Below are positions 33,920-45,453 of a DNA stretch of 64,000 nucleotides, piece after piece (the first letter of the stretch is position 1; every line of letters begins with the position of its first letter). Below the pieces are notes generated by a model. That model ran no database searches. It was given only the letters and a program-made list of their open reading frames with translations, and was not told the origin of the DNA. Position numbers and translations under genes: made by a program. The DNA is from Rhyzopertha dominica (taxonomy: Eukaryota > Arthropoda > Insecta > Coleoptera > Bostrichidae), in NCBI GenBank assembly GCA_025024175.1, contig QCXZ01000001.1:26220942-26284941 (forward strand), written 5' to 3'.

Positions 33920-34310
33920 GCAGTCGCGAGGCGGTTTCAGCAATATGCTATACTTGGAAGTTCTCTCGTTATTTATTTAATGTTCTGAAATGTTCAACGA
34001 CCTTCTTGAAACGTCGATTTTCAACATTTCCACATTTAGGAATTCCTCAAACTGCTACCGAATTTTCCAGAATGTTCTATGACTTCTCTAAACGTCGACT
34101 TCAACACCTCTTCCGCGAGACGGTTACGGCAATGTGCCACACTTGGGAGGTCTTTCGCTTTCTATTGAATATTCTAGAATGTTCCATGACCTTCTAGAAA
34201 CTTTGGCATCTCTCATCTTTCATCACTTGGGAGTCATTTAGTTTTCTACCGAATGTTCTAGAAGGTTCCATGTACTTCTCGACACGTGATTTATGCTCCT
34301 TAAATGTAAT
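33920..34310 (+). repeat. Degenerate tandem repeat carrying heat-shock-element-like motifs
   Basis: Four related copies with cores at 33981, 34065, 34171 and 34255 (spacings 84, 106 and 84 bp). The cores are TTCTGAAATGTTC, TTCCAGAATGTTC, TTCTAGAATGTTC and TTCTAGAAGGTTC; three of the four are perfect TTCnnGAAnnTTC trimers. About 10 bases further on each copy has a TTCnnGAA-like partner (CCTTCTTGAAACG, ACTTCTCTAAACG, CCTTCTAGAAAC). Surrounding phrases also repeat (CACTTGGGAGGTCTTTCGC, CGGTTACGGCAATGTGC). The motif is what heat-shock factor trimers bind; whether it is bound is unknown. Confidence 0.7.
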
Positions 34311-34547
34311 ACCTAAAACTTTAATATTNACAAGTCCGCTCTAGCAAAACATGTTATTAAGAACGGGCACTATTTTGACATTGATGCCATGGAGCTCCTA
34401 AGGGTATCCACAAGTTACAATGTAATAATGATTAAGAAATTAGACCTGATAAAACAACATCAGTCGTGACGATGTTTTAGCACGCTTTTTGCATTGTTTT
34501 TGATGTCTTACTTTTTGCATACACTTGTTACCTTATATGGTTGTTTA

Positions 34548-34612
34548 GATATATCTAGGAAGCTGAAGATGCCTCGCTCAGAGGTGAAATATATACATCC
34601 TTTATAATAAAA
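34548..34612 (+). repeat. Penelope-type terminal fragment with hammerhead-like core
   Basis: AGCTGAAGATGCCTCGCTC followed by AGAGGTGAAATATAT gives CUGAAGA (34563-34569), a CCTC/GAGG pairing as a stem-II candidate, and GAAA (34586-34589), followed by AATAAAAG. Penelope-like element ends carry hammerhead ribozyme motifs with this order. No coding part is attached. Stems I and III are not demonstrated. Confidence 0.4.
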
Positions 34613-37199
34613 GTTTTTAACGTTTGTTGTAATATGTAATGTGCTGTAATGAGCTAATGGCAAATTTTGCATTAATTTTGGGGCACATTTATTAAGGATT
34701 TCTAAGTATCTGCGTGCGTTAGTTAATGTCTCAAAAATAATCTTGTTTAAGAAAAATCTTTCATCACTAAAATCATCGTAAGAAGACTATATTCTCAAAA
34801 TGGGGCATTCTGTAGACAATGTACATAATATGTATAGTGATGATCAAGTCCGAAAGTAGCATTCTATAAGAGTTATACTTATTAGCACTATGACCTTGAC
34901 CACATTGCAACAACGGATAAAACCACTAAGCTACGGTACTGCGCTGGATATCATTAGCGACTACGAGATATTGCCATCTATTTTACTGCTAAGCTTTTAA
35001 AATATACCGCAGCCCAGAAGATTTCTGGTAACAGTGTTCTGTCCTTTCGTGGACGTAATGCACGTACAAACATCACATGTCTGCCCACAAACTGATCATC
35101 TCGCTTGGTTATATATTTATAAGCTTGTTATTTCTTGATGCGCCGATGCACGTTGTGCCCAAATGACTCTCATGAGCTTCAGTATTTAAACTTTGTGCAG
35201 AAACTAAACGCGAAACATCCGCGTTTCAAAGCTCGGATGTCTGATCAAGCAGCACGTGCGCGCAGCTATATCGCGTTCTTTCCTACCAAGAACGTAAATA
35301 AAATGTTAATTTTTAACTTTACACTATTTTGTACTATATCTAAGTATCTTTTTAGTTCAGTTGTGTTTATTTAACCGTCATTCTATATTAAATAGTCTCT
35401 AGAAACGATCTATTTGAAAAATATAGTTCACGGTGCCGCAATTTAGGATAGAGTAGTCGGAACTTAACTTGCAAACAAGGGTTATATATTATAAAATCCA
35501 ATCTAAACTTCAGGCATGATAAACTAGCGACCTTATAAATATGTGGCCAGAGTCAGGCAGGATTATGGGACCATATTTTAGAGGTGTCGTCTGCGAAGCG
35601 AGCGCTTTGGCCCGGATATCCTCTTAACAACTTTGCTTCTTTGCTGCTTAAAAATTTCAGAAGGCGCGTTCCTTGCATGCAAACCTACAGCGCCGAGGCC
35701 ACTAAGATTTGTTTATCCCCGACCATATACAAAGTGTAGCAGAATGAAGTTTAAATGAAAGTAAAATGACATACAGTTAGGATTTAACTTAAATTTATAA
35801 AAAGGAAGACGACGACTGACACAACATTTTTTTGTTTTTGTTTATTCCATCGTGGTTTTTATGCATATATGTATAGTTGTTACCTAATATAATTATAATT
35901 TCTTTCGTGGAAAAACATTTTTAATTCAATGAAATTTACTGATATATGGATGAAATATTTCAGTTTCATTATTGCAATCTCGGGTAAAGCCTACTCTCGC
36001 TATGCAAATGGAAATGTAGCTATAATGCCTACTCACCTTAATAGTCATGTACTTTACTATAAAATTTTGCAGATCATTCGATATCAATTATCAATAATTT
36101 GTGGCCGGTAGATCTGATTGTTTAGATATCCCCATATTCTGCAGAAAGTAAGGGTTTCAAATCAAAGCTGTTGAAGATATGCTTTCGAAATATACTTAGT
36201 TCCAGGCTTTAAAAACAAAAACTCTCTGAAATAGCGGTTACTTTTGATAGCAGAGTAAAAAATACAAAATGGTTATTAATACTGTCTCTAACTGAATAGT
36301 CAGACAAATGTTGAAAAAATCTGCAAAAAGAATTATCAGAACATACTATAAAGCAATGCTTTAAATGGATAGCTTTCTGTAAAAGCATATTGATATTGCA
36401 TACGTAATTACATATACGGACCATCGGAATAAGGTCTGCAGAAGTAGATTAATAAAAAAAGACTACTGAACAGCGTTTATATTTACGTAAGAGCCAATCA
36501 CAAATCTGTTTTCAAAGTCTGTGATAAAGTAACACTAACTAAACGGTAAAATATATTCAGAACAAATGTTCACAACTGGAAAAGAGAAATCCTCTTATAA
36601 TCAGTGAAGAAATTTTGAATATAGATGCTGTTGCTTGTAAGTATAAAGACTTGCAAGAAGGAGAAATACTAGGCAGTCCCTATAAAAAAGAATTACGGCT
36701 ATATAATTTTGTCATGATCCATATTTGAATCTAGTTAAATGAAAACATACTTAGAAAATATAAAGTATTACAGGATTCCTGGGAAAGATTATAAATTTCT
36801 TGCTATTTGCACTAATGTTTCAGGAACAATGTTTTACGTTAGTTAACAGTGAAACAAGTCACGCGGTTCGACTTGCTAACCAACAGACGGTTTTCTTTAT
36901 TAGCATTATTTACCATCTTTATTCCATTTGGAAGGATCTCAGCAAACAGTGATGTGCAAGAGAGGAGAAAAATTTGTTGCTCGTTCGCAGTTATTTGCTA
37001 GGGAGACATATCAAGGAAATTAAATTGAACGGTTATGCGCATAAAGTGTTTGCTAATAAATGGAGCGTGCAATTGGGTATTATCACTTTTTTTTTAAATT
37101 ACGTATAATAAATCTTGAAGTGCATTTATATTGTACGCCTTGTTAAAAAAAAGAAAAAAATATTTGTAGGTAGAGAATTTCAGATCTGAAATTCGAATC
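34613..37199. other. Intergenic stretch, no recognised gene
   Basis: Mostly AT-rich. A small unique GC-richer block lies at 35560-35720. A plus-strand frame at 35135-35374 and others show no similarity. Nothing supported. Confidence 0.35.
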
Positions 37200-37202
37200 T
37201 TA

Positions 37203-38256
37203 GGAGACACCGCCAAAACGCTTCTATCCAAGGTTATTCAATTCGTGACGTCAAGTGTCTCGTAAATATTACCGAGGAGCGTGCTGTTTAATGGTGTATA
37301 TCATTCTTGTATTGGAAAAGCTTTTGTGTGGTGTTTATTGAAATGACGGTGTAAGAGGTCGAATCAAAAAGTGATTTGTATAGTTTTACAAGCATCTATT
37401 ATGTATGGAAAAGAAAACAAGTGTTGTTTTGCACCTGGCTGTAAAAGTACATCAGTCAGTACCGCTAACAAAATTTTTGTAACCGTTCCTCTAGATTATC
37501 AACGTAAAAAAGTGGTTTAAGAATACTAGGCGCGATATGTCAAAATCGCAAAGTTTGTTTTTCTGTTGTGAAGATCATTTTAATGCAAGTTTAATAATTA
37601 AATTTTTTGAGGTTATTGGTGTGTACCATTCAATTTTCATTTTGTTATGGCTGGAAGAGGATATGGAAAATTATATGCATTTTAAGTTGATAGAGGGAAA
37701 TGTTATAATAAAGAAAGACGTTGTTTCCCATATATTCGACTGTCAGCCAGACCGGAAACGAGCCGCAAGTGTCCCCGAAAATAAATGGCAATTTATATTT
37801 ATTCTGACCTCTAAAATAAATGTCAAGTTTAGTGTAAATTTTTGTTTCTCACTTTTTTATGTTTACAAATACATATTATGTTTCCAACAACCCGTTGTGA
37901 TCAAATTTTCAATGCTACGTTGATTTGACAATCAGTTCACTTATGTTATTGCTTTTACGATCCTTATCTCTGCCGCGTTGAACCGCTCGTCGCTCTTCAC
38001 AAATTCCATGAACATGTCTACGGTCGGGACATTATTTGAAGACGCCCTAACGTAGCCTTCAGAAGTCATAACTCATAAGTACTTCACTTTTTCTTGGCGT
38101 ATTTTAATTCGCTTGTCACAAAATGAACTCTAACAACAAACTGATGAATTGACGGACTGGCGCTAACGCATGACGCGCAGGCCTCAGTTGTAAACAAGCG
38201 GCCATTTACAAGACACCTGACGTCACGGCCAATATGTTCGCGTTTTGGCGGATACT
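37203..38256 (+). mobile_element. THAP-bearing DNA transposon (P/Kolobok type), about 1.05 kb
   Basis: CGCCAAAACGC at 37211-37221 is matched in inverse orientation by GCGTTTTGGCG at 38240-38250. Further inside, GTGACGTCAAGTGTCTCG (from 37245) is matched by the reverse complement of 38203-38226 (GTGACGTCAGGTGTCTTG). The right end abuts TTAA (38257-38260) and the left end TTAG (37200-37203), hinting at a TTAA target duplication as in Kolobok; P elements would duplicate 8 bp. A THAP domain, the DNA-binding domain of P and Kolobok transposases, lies within. No catalytic domain is present, so it is an internally deleted copy. Confidence 0.65.
37401..37923 (+). pseudogene. THAP-domain protein, frameshifted
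   Basis: THAP is a C2CH zinc-coordinating DNA-binding domain. ATG 37401 starts MYGKENKCCFAPGCKSTSV (first Cys pair) and runs to YQRKK. A frameshift in the A run at 37504-37509 is needed to reach KKWFKNTRRDMSKSQSLFFC, then CEDHFN, the Cys-x2-His that completes the zinc site. The next 66 bases (37585-37650) read through in frame but look like a retained small intron with decayed borders (GC...GG instead of GT...AG). After them come LEEDMENYMHFKLIEG, KKDVVSHIF and DCQPDRKRAAS, conserved downstream of THAP in insect transposon-derived proteins. It sits inside the inverted repeats at 37211 and 38250. Confidence 0.72.
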
Positions 38257-38260
38257 TTAA

Positions 38261-41169
38261 ATATTCACATTTTGACACATTAAAAATTACGATCCATTTA
38301 TTCGATTTTATAGGCTGTCATAGCTGTTTTGTGTATTAGACGCTACTTATTAATACGCAATTTAATAAAATATAAATGCATGGCAAATACCCAATTGAAA
38401 AAATGGCGTATTCATCAAATCTAGAACCTCTAGCTGGTTATCAGTCTCAGAATCAAGTTTCTTAAGAAACCTGTTACTGTCGAGGTTGAGGCGCTGAAGT
38501 ACCAAGTGTTACCTCTAAAATATATAATTGTAGACAAAATCCTTATTATAAGACAGATACGTCATATTCATTTGTAACTGTTGATAATCAATGTTTTAAG
38601 ACAGACATAGTTAATGATATGATTTTTGAGAGAAATGTGTCAACTTTTTATGTAATAATAATAAATTACAATTATTATTGTGATGAAGTGTAAGATACCT
38701 AAATTTGTAAATAATCTTTTAGAGCAATGAATCCTTGTTGGTCAGATCCGATGTATCATGAAAAGCAACAGAATTTTCAAATGTTAAACTTCATGCAGCA
38801 TCAATTCAAACATTTTACTAATTTGTAACATGAAGATTTTGTGTAAAAAAGCAACGGTTGTTTTAAAAAGGGCATACACTTTGGTGTTAAAGGGTTCGTG
38901 AGTAAAATGTGTGATGTAGTACAATTATTGTCTAAAGGTTCTTTTATTTTGTTACCTAATTTCATATTCTTGTCAATTTCAACTACTTAATTCAAAATGT
39001 CAATTTTCCAAAAAAAATGAAAACTTTGCTAAAATTAATAGAATGACCATGCAGTGTCCCTTATCCACTTATGGAAGTATTATGTTTTCTAAAAAGGAAT
39101 CAATGCTCTCAAGTAATTTGGGAAGATTAGAATGTAGATAATATATTCTTTTGATTTGGGAGGCGACTTTTTGTACTATTATATTTTGTATCTGCCTATA
39201 TTATTGTGATATCAAAAGTTCTTTTTTAAATTTTGGGGTATAAGCTATCCAAAATTGCATAATGGTCAACAGTTTTCTTGGTAGGAATGAATGTAAATCC
39301 TTATTTATAAATTCAAGTTATTTATCCGAAAAAACATTTGATAAATTTCAAACTGCGTTGGCAACTTAAACATTACACATTTTCATCTTCAAACGGTTTG
39401 TCTAAACAAGGGTAAACTTTATATATAGTTTTTTAAATTAATTCTTTATACAAATTTGGTTTGGTTATGACCGTTTAATTTGAAACAGAGAACTCAATAT
39501 AATTTAGTACCTACCTACTTAAATCAAACTAAAGATATATAAAATGTAAATTAACGTTTTCTGATTAAGCTTGTAATGAATCTTTACCTTTTCTAAATTT
39601 TGGACACTTACAGATGTTATGAATCCAAAACCAATCTTCAAGAAACATCACGGGGTGTCCCTTTTAGACGACTCGTTTCCCTTGTACGCATAAAATTTTT
39701 ATCTAGCTGCAATTTTGGGACAATATCGATGATTGAAACACATCAGGACACTCAGCGGTTGATGAGATGCACGGGATTCGTCATTTTACGATTCCGTTTC
39801 ATATTTTATAGGCACGTCCCCGGAGATGGCGCTCTCCTGGATGATACGACCAGGCAAGCATGGTAATTGACGGCAAGGGCCAAACAAAAAGAAAAAAAAT
39901 GTGCAAAAATGTTTGTGTTGCAAATTTCTATTTGCTGTTTCCGCGTTGAAATATAAACCTTTCGCAATGAAATTACATGTTGTTATTAAGAATAGCGTAA
40001 AATTTTCATATGGCGCGTTTCCTAGAGCAGAGCAGTAATTCCTGATAGATAAGGCTGTCAGGTTGTCGAGTCTGTTAAATATTCAGGAGAGCCCCTGAAG
40101 CACTGGCCAGATAAAACATTTTGACAGGCCCATCTAAATGAAGACACATTTGTTCATTAAGTTTTCAACATGGGTTATCTGATTTTTACTGCGCGCATTA
40201 ATTTTCCTAATTTTTCTGATAAACGCGCACGCGACGATGGAAAATGTTTTTGGTCATTTGCATCTATTTCTGAGTTGCATGCCAGCCGGTTGTAATTAAT
40301 AAAGATTAGAGTTTAATAATAAAAATTTTTATCATCGTGGAATTATGTTGCGCCACCTTCCTAGTTACATAATTGGCATTCCACAAATTAACAGCTGAAC
40401 ACCTAATTAGAATATACGTTCACGTAAAACTATGCCCACTTCACGGAATGACACCGTTTGAGACACAAATTTTTTTATTAAAATCGAGTTTTTAGTTGAT
40501 TCTTTGTGAAAGCATGTCACGTCACAATTATACTACAAGTTTTTTGTGATGTGATAGATTTAATGAAAAATAAGAAACAAATGTCTGACAGGTTAGTTAG
40601 TCCTCTTTCCATTTTCTTTTCAGCTGAGTAATGATGCCGTAGATCTTCTCGATTTCCTGGTTTGTCCATATAGCCCTACCATATTGGGTTAAATCTTAGC
40701 TAAAAATTTTTTGTGTGAATCATCATTTTAACATTCTGAATAACGTCCAAAAAGTTCGAGAGTCGGTTTGAACTAGAAAAACACGAAGTCGCATATATCA
40801 TCGATTGTGTATATTGAGATGTATGGAACAAAAGCATTATATTCGCCTGTGCCTTGGAGTAATATGTTAGTTATTAACACAGATTTTTGACTCAAATGTC
40901 GTGGTGCTGTTTGATGGTTATGACTGTTGACTCTATAGCAGGAACATAAAGCAATGANGCAGTCAAGAGGAGTCGTCCCAATTGATTCGCAACAAATTAT
41001 TTTGGAGAACACTTGGAAGTACTGGTAAGTCAAGATAAGTTTCTGTCTGACAAATTTAATAAACAAAGATTGATAACACTGCTGATGCAATAAGTCGAAA
41101 ATTCCAAAATCTTTTACAAGGACGATGCAGATGTTTTAACTTTGAAACTGCTATAGAAAAATCTATAAG
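38261..41169. other. Intergenic stretch with two possible regulatory blocks
   Basis: AT-rich from 38261 to 39580. Unique moderate-GC blocks at about 39590-39880 and 40010-40420 carry no convincing coding signal. The second has an octamer-type CATTTGCAT (near 40256), TGTAATTAATAAAG, CCTAATTAGAA and GATAAG motifs, as in developmental enhancers. This is inference only. An N at 40958. Confidence 0.25.
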
Positions 41170-41330
41170 TGGCTAAAAATGCATGTCTATGCTGTGCTGT
41201 CTGCACCGCAATCAATTACAGATAGATCTATTTCGCTGACATTATAGCTCATCAGTGCAGTTTAGGTCTAGTGCAGACAGCACGGTGCACGGCATAGAAC
41301 TAGTTTTACCTATATACCAAAGGCTTGGTA
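41170..41330. repeat. Partial palindrome related to the 41.3-kb foldback element
   Basis: AAATGCATGTCTATGCTGTG near 41177 is almost identical to the centre of the neighbouring palindrome (41541-41560), and GTGCAGACAGCACGGTGC (near 41273) runs back in inverse orientation. It looks like a deleted or rearranged copy of the same family. Confidence 0.6.
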
Positions 41331-41340
41331 TGATTTAAGT

Positions 41341-41795
41341 TAGAATTTAGATGGCAATGCCATTTGCCAGCGTTACACTGACATGATGACAAAGCCACCT
41401 AGCTGCCATTGTGGGATCTACTTCCTAAAGGCAGTAACATTTAGCCTTTAACCTGACAAATTGGCATGGACCTGGATACTTTAATTTGACAGCAGGCCCC
41501 CACGACACTTTGCAAACGGTCAAGAACCGACATACATAAAAATGCATGTCTATGCTATGCTGTCTGCACCGCAACCAACTGCAGTACAGCATAGGCATGC
41601 ATCTTTATGTATGTCAGTTCTTGCCCGCTCTCAAAAAGTGCCGTGGGAGCCTGCTGTCAAATTGAAGTAGGTCAATTTGTCACGCCACAGGTCACTTCCT
41701 TTAGGAAGTAGATCCCATAATGGCAGCTAGAAGCTAGGTGGTTTTGTCATCATGTCAGTGTAATGCTGACAGATGGCATTGTCATATAAATTCTT
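41341..41795. mobile_element. Foldback/MITE palindrome, 455 bp with arms of about 215-228 bp
   Basis: The left arm (41341-41568) and the reverse complement of the right arm (41581-41795) run in parallel over their whole length: GGCAATGCCATTTGCCAGCG versus ACAATGCCATCTGTCAGCAT, TGACATGATGACAAAGCCAC versus TGACATGATGACAAAACCAC, and GACATACATAAAAATGCATG versus GACATACATAAAGATGCATG. The loop is only about 12 bases. It encodes nothing. Transcription would give a near-perfect hairpin RNA. Related pieces are at 41170-41330 and 52175-52262. Confidence 0.88.
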
Positions 41796-42395
41796 ATATA
41801 TATAGTTGGTAAAGATCTTCTCATTATTGTGATAGGACACAACATACCCTAACAAGGCATATACAGGACAAAACATCTTTAGTAAACCTCAAATATTCTA
41901 TGCATAAGGGTTACACTGGCGAAATCAGTCACAAACGGATTTTACAGTGAGTAATTAAAAAACACATTAATTGTTATTACTTTGAAAAACCCACTCTTTA
42001 ATTTAAACAAATTCAAAACTTGTAATTGCTGTGACCGTGTTTTAAACAAGACTAAATTAATAAAGATAGATACCTTGAACCGTTCAAAACTCATAGCAGT
42101 TTTTATCTTACTAGATTTGCCCCATTTACATTTACTGATGAGGAGGCCAACATTTGATCCCTTAACTTTAAAACAGTTAAGTATTTTTTTTTCAAAAATG
42201 TGTTTTTTTTAATCTTTTTATAAATAAAGAAGGTACTCTTTGTTCATGCGGCTAAAATAGACGGCATCCAATTCAAATAATAATAAAAAAAATTGATGAA
42301 AATAGTGTTATTTTTGCACCAGCTTTCAAATTCCGAGAGGTTGTCCACATAATGCGGGACATCCTGTATACTAGACCATAAAAATATAATGTGTT
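41796..42395. other. Intergenic stretch, no recognised gene
   Basis: AT-rich. The phrase GCGGGACATCCTGTATAC near 42355 resembles a DNA-transposon end, but no partner was found. Confidence 0.35.
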
Positions 42396-42565
42396 AGTAA
42401 AAGGATCACTGCTGCTTTGGCAGCAAGAAATAGTTTGCAGAGAGCAGCTTTTATTCCACAGAAACCTTCGATTACGAAAAGACAGCGAAATCTACTTTGG
42501 AAAGCCCATCCCAACAAGAAGTGGGTCCAAAAGATAGAAGAATACGTATGCCCTTCTTACACAAT
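42396..42565 (+). pseudogene. Possible Tc1-like transposase scrap
   Basis: A plus frame reads KRITAALAARNSLQRAAFIP, QKPSITKRQRNLLWKAHPN and KKWVQKIEEY. The order resembles the segment before the first catalytic Asp of Tc1 transposases (RxxRxKPLLTxxHxxxRLxFAxxHxxW). The match is short and no DDE block follows, so this is tentative. Confidence 0.35.
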
Positions 42566-43584
42566 CTGAATGTCAGTATGTACAAAGATATGTTAAATTA
42601 ACAGTAGTGAAGTCTGTTTAATCTTATCAAGGTGATATTAAATAATGTAGCAAAAATACTTAGAAACATTTAAAACCCGGACTTCAGAAATAATTTGCCA
42701 TTAATGGAATACTAGCATCAAACTAGTTTCACCTTTGTTATAGAAATAAACAGCAATTAGTCTCTCGCTGTCTAAATATGTGTTTCTCAGGTGACCTTAA
42801 TAAGCCCACTACTATTTCTTTTGTACATACATCCCTCACAGATATATGAACATAAGTTCACAATTTCTCAAGTTTTTACCATATAGCTTTCTACCAACAG
42901 AGATAAAAAAGGTAATAAGAAACCAAACATTTGTTACACATCATCAAGATTAATGAGTCGTACTACTTACTACTACATGTATTGAAAACGCTGCACACCT
43001 AGGTGCAAGTAATCACATAATTTTCTTTCTTTTCTACTTCTTAAACTTATGAAGCAAGTAATTAGGATTTAAATAAATAGTAAAAGTTACACACGATCCA
43101 CCAGACATAACAGATAAAGACATATCTCAACTTAATAGAAAAGCCATACGTTGTCACTGATCTTCAAGCAAACACATGTTAAAGTTGCCTCTGCTCGTCT
43201 CAGCAACCCCACAGGGGTGGACGGCATTGTTGGGTAAAGCGCGTTGTGGTAAAATGTTGAGCAGTCCTGTCAATCGTCAATGTAATCCAGGATTATCCTT
43301 CGGCAATCACAGGCCCATTGTTAACGTGTGAAACATAAGCTGCCTGCGTCATTAGAATTTGTTACGATATTCCGACCGTCAAGGGGAGAACCTGCAACGT
43401 GCAGTAGGGGTAAGACAGCTGTTTATGCAAATAAGAAATGTGCACACAAAATAATGTAATATGTGAAATATAGTTTTACCGCTTGTATAATTCTTTGTAT
43501 AAAGGCAGCATTAAATTTTGCTAGAGATTTCGTTACCTATGAGGTAACAATAGCTCTTATTACTCGTATTTAAGTACCCTTGTA
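42566..43584. other. Intergenic stretch, no recognised gene
   Basis: AT-rich, with a unique GC-richer block at 43180-43420 of unknown nature. No coding sequence supported. Confidence 0.3.
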
Positions 43585-44800
43585 TATACAGGGTGATTCA
43601 GGAGGAAGTGACAATATTTTGGGAAATGCCAGTATTCACAATTCTGAACAAAAAAAACTGGTATCCATTTATACCCTAAAGCTCCGTTTCAGAAATACAA
43701 CCCTTAGAAGTTTTAATAAAACAACCACTTTTTCTGAAATATCTAAGTAATCAAAGAAATATTCAAATTTTAAATTCCGGAAATCAGCTTAGCTATAGAA
43801 GGGCCTGATTTCAGACACATTTTCATTTTCCTATATTCACTGAGGGGTAGAAAACTTAGTTAGTTACCCTTTTCTTCTCAATACCTTTTCATCCCTTAGT
43901 GGATTCACGGTTCTGACCTAATTTTTGAAATCTATCATTCTTCATGGACAAAAACCTTACTCTTTTTGTATGCCGATTAACCGTTTTCGAGATAAACGAC
44001 ATTTTATTGGAACATGCTTAAACAGAAATGGGATATTCGAATTACGTCAGCAAGGCTATGAGAAATGGAACATTCGATATTACTGTCACAATTAAGTAAA
44101 ATTTATTCAGATTCCGCTTTACAGTCAATCATGCCTAGTCTGTTTACACGAGCTGAATATGCCGGATATGTTATTTGTGTATGGTACGGTCCGAAAAACG
44201 CTTTTCATATTCTTTAGAAGCAGCTGACGCACTCTGTTGGCAAAAACCATACACAAATACTTCACATATTATGGGTGTGTAACACACTAGGCATGATTGG
44301 CTGTAAACTGGAATCTTAATAAATTTTAGTTAATTGTGACACTAATATCGTGTTTCATTTGTCATAGCCTTGCTGATGTGATTCGAATATCCCATTTCTG
44401 TTTAAACATGTTCGAATAAAATGTCGTTTATTTCGAAAACTGTTAATCTTATCGACATACAAAAAAAGTAACTGTTTTGTGCAAGAAGAATGATGCATTT
44501 TAAAAATTAGGTGAGAACCGTGAAACTACTAAGGGATGAACAGTTATTGAAAAGAAATGGTAACAACCCTTAGGTTTTCTACCCCTCAGTGTATGTAAGA
44601 AAATGAAAATGTGTCTGAAATCAGGCCCTTTTATAGCTAAGATATTTCAGAAAAACTGGTTGTTTAATTAGAACTTCTAAGGGTTGTATCTCTAAAACGG
44701 AGCACTTTAGGGTATAAGTCGATACAAGTTTTTTTGGTCAGAATTGTGAATACTAGTATTTCCTAAAATATTGTCACTTCCTCCTGAATCACCCTGTATA
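43585..44800. mobile_element. Giant palindromic MITE, 1216 bp with arms of about 560-610 bp
   Basis: Ends are TATACAGGGTGATTCAGGAG (43585) and its inverse complement at 44800. The two arms remain alignable to the centre: ATCCCATTTCTGTTTAA at about 44388 mirrors TTAAACAGAAATGGGATAT at about 44020, and TAGGCATGATTGGCTGTAAA (44288) mirrors TTTACAGTCAATCATGCCTA (44120). The unpaired centre is roughly 44195-44245. There is no reading frame of note. TA/TATA sequence at the ends suggests a TA-type target, as in mariner-related MITEs, but this is not certain. Confidence 0.88.
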
Positions 44801-45177
44801 TGTGTTTTTCACAAATAAAGTAAATAAAAGATTATAGACTCTGTAAGATGGATCCAAACAGCTACGAAATCTCGGCATTATTTAAAACGATTGCTTTATT
44901 TATTGGGACCGAAGCAACGCCGCGATTATACCATTCTACCTAGTATTTTTTTACTGGAATTGCAATAATTTAATCGATAAGCAGGTGATTCAAAAAGATT
45001 TTCAGAAATATGCAATCGCAATTTCCGCTCGAGCAAAGTGACATATATAATTCGAACATATGGCGTAAACTGGCGATTTTAAAATAAGATTAATTCGGCT
45101 TTGCGGTAAATCAAAGGTTTGTTCATGTCTAACTCTAGCTTGGGGAACATAAACGTTATTTTTCTTAATAAATCCGG
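44801..45177. other. Intergenic stretch, possible regulatory block
   Basis: Unique sequence with motifs such as TTAATCGATAAG and TTTATTTATTGGG. No gene supported. Confidence 0.25.
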
Positions 45178-45453
45178 CTAGTCAGTAAAACCGTTAATTA
45201 GACAGTACAGAAAAATTACTAACTGCACTACTCTGCAATCGCATAAGGACTGAAAAACAAACAAAAAACAAAATATTTGTACTGCTTCATCTTCCTGTAT
45301 CTGAAGTCTGTACAAGAGATACAATATTAATGAGCTATACTCCAATTTAGGTCTAACCAACCAACAATACAATATCAACAATATTCTTAAGTCTGTAAAT
45401 TGAACCGTAGATCTGTCAACAAAATCTAAAAGCATCGACGTTAACAGATTCAT
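45178..45453 (-). pseudogene. Jockey-type LINE RT C-terminal fragment
   Basis: The 91-codon minus frame includes FTDLRILLILYCWLVRPKLE followed by YSSLILYLLYRLQIQ and EDEAVQIFCF. This corresponds to the thumb and post-RT region of jockey/R1-like LINEs (LYxxLVRPxLEYxSxxWxPxYxxxxxxIExVQRxFxRF). The catalytic palm motifs are absent, so only a short C-terminal fragment survives. Confidence 0.65.

Noticed and set aside
34923..34990. tRNA A-box-like string TAGCTTAGTGG on the minus strand
   Set aside because: No acceptable B box at the expected distance and no foldable tRNA arms; not called as a SINE or tRNA.
37170..37200. Palindrome around AGATCTGAAATTCGAATCT
   Set aside because: Short and AT-rich, with no second copy; lies just outside the THAP element ends.
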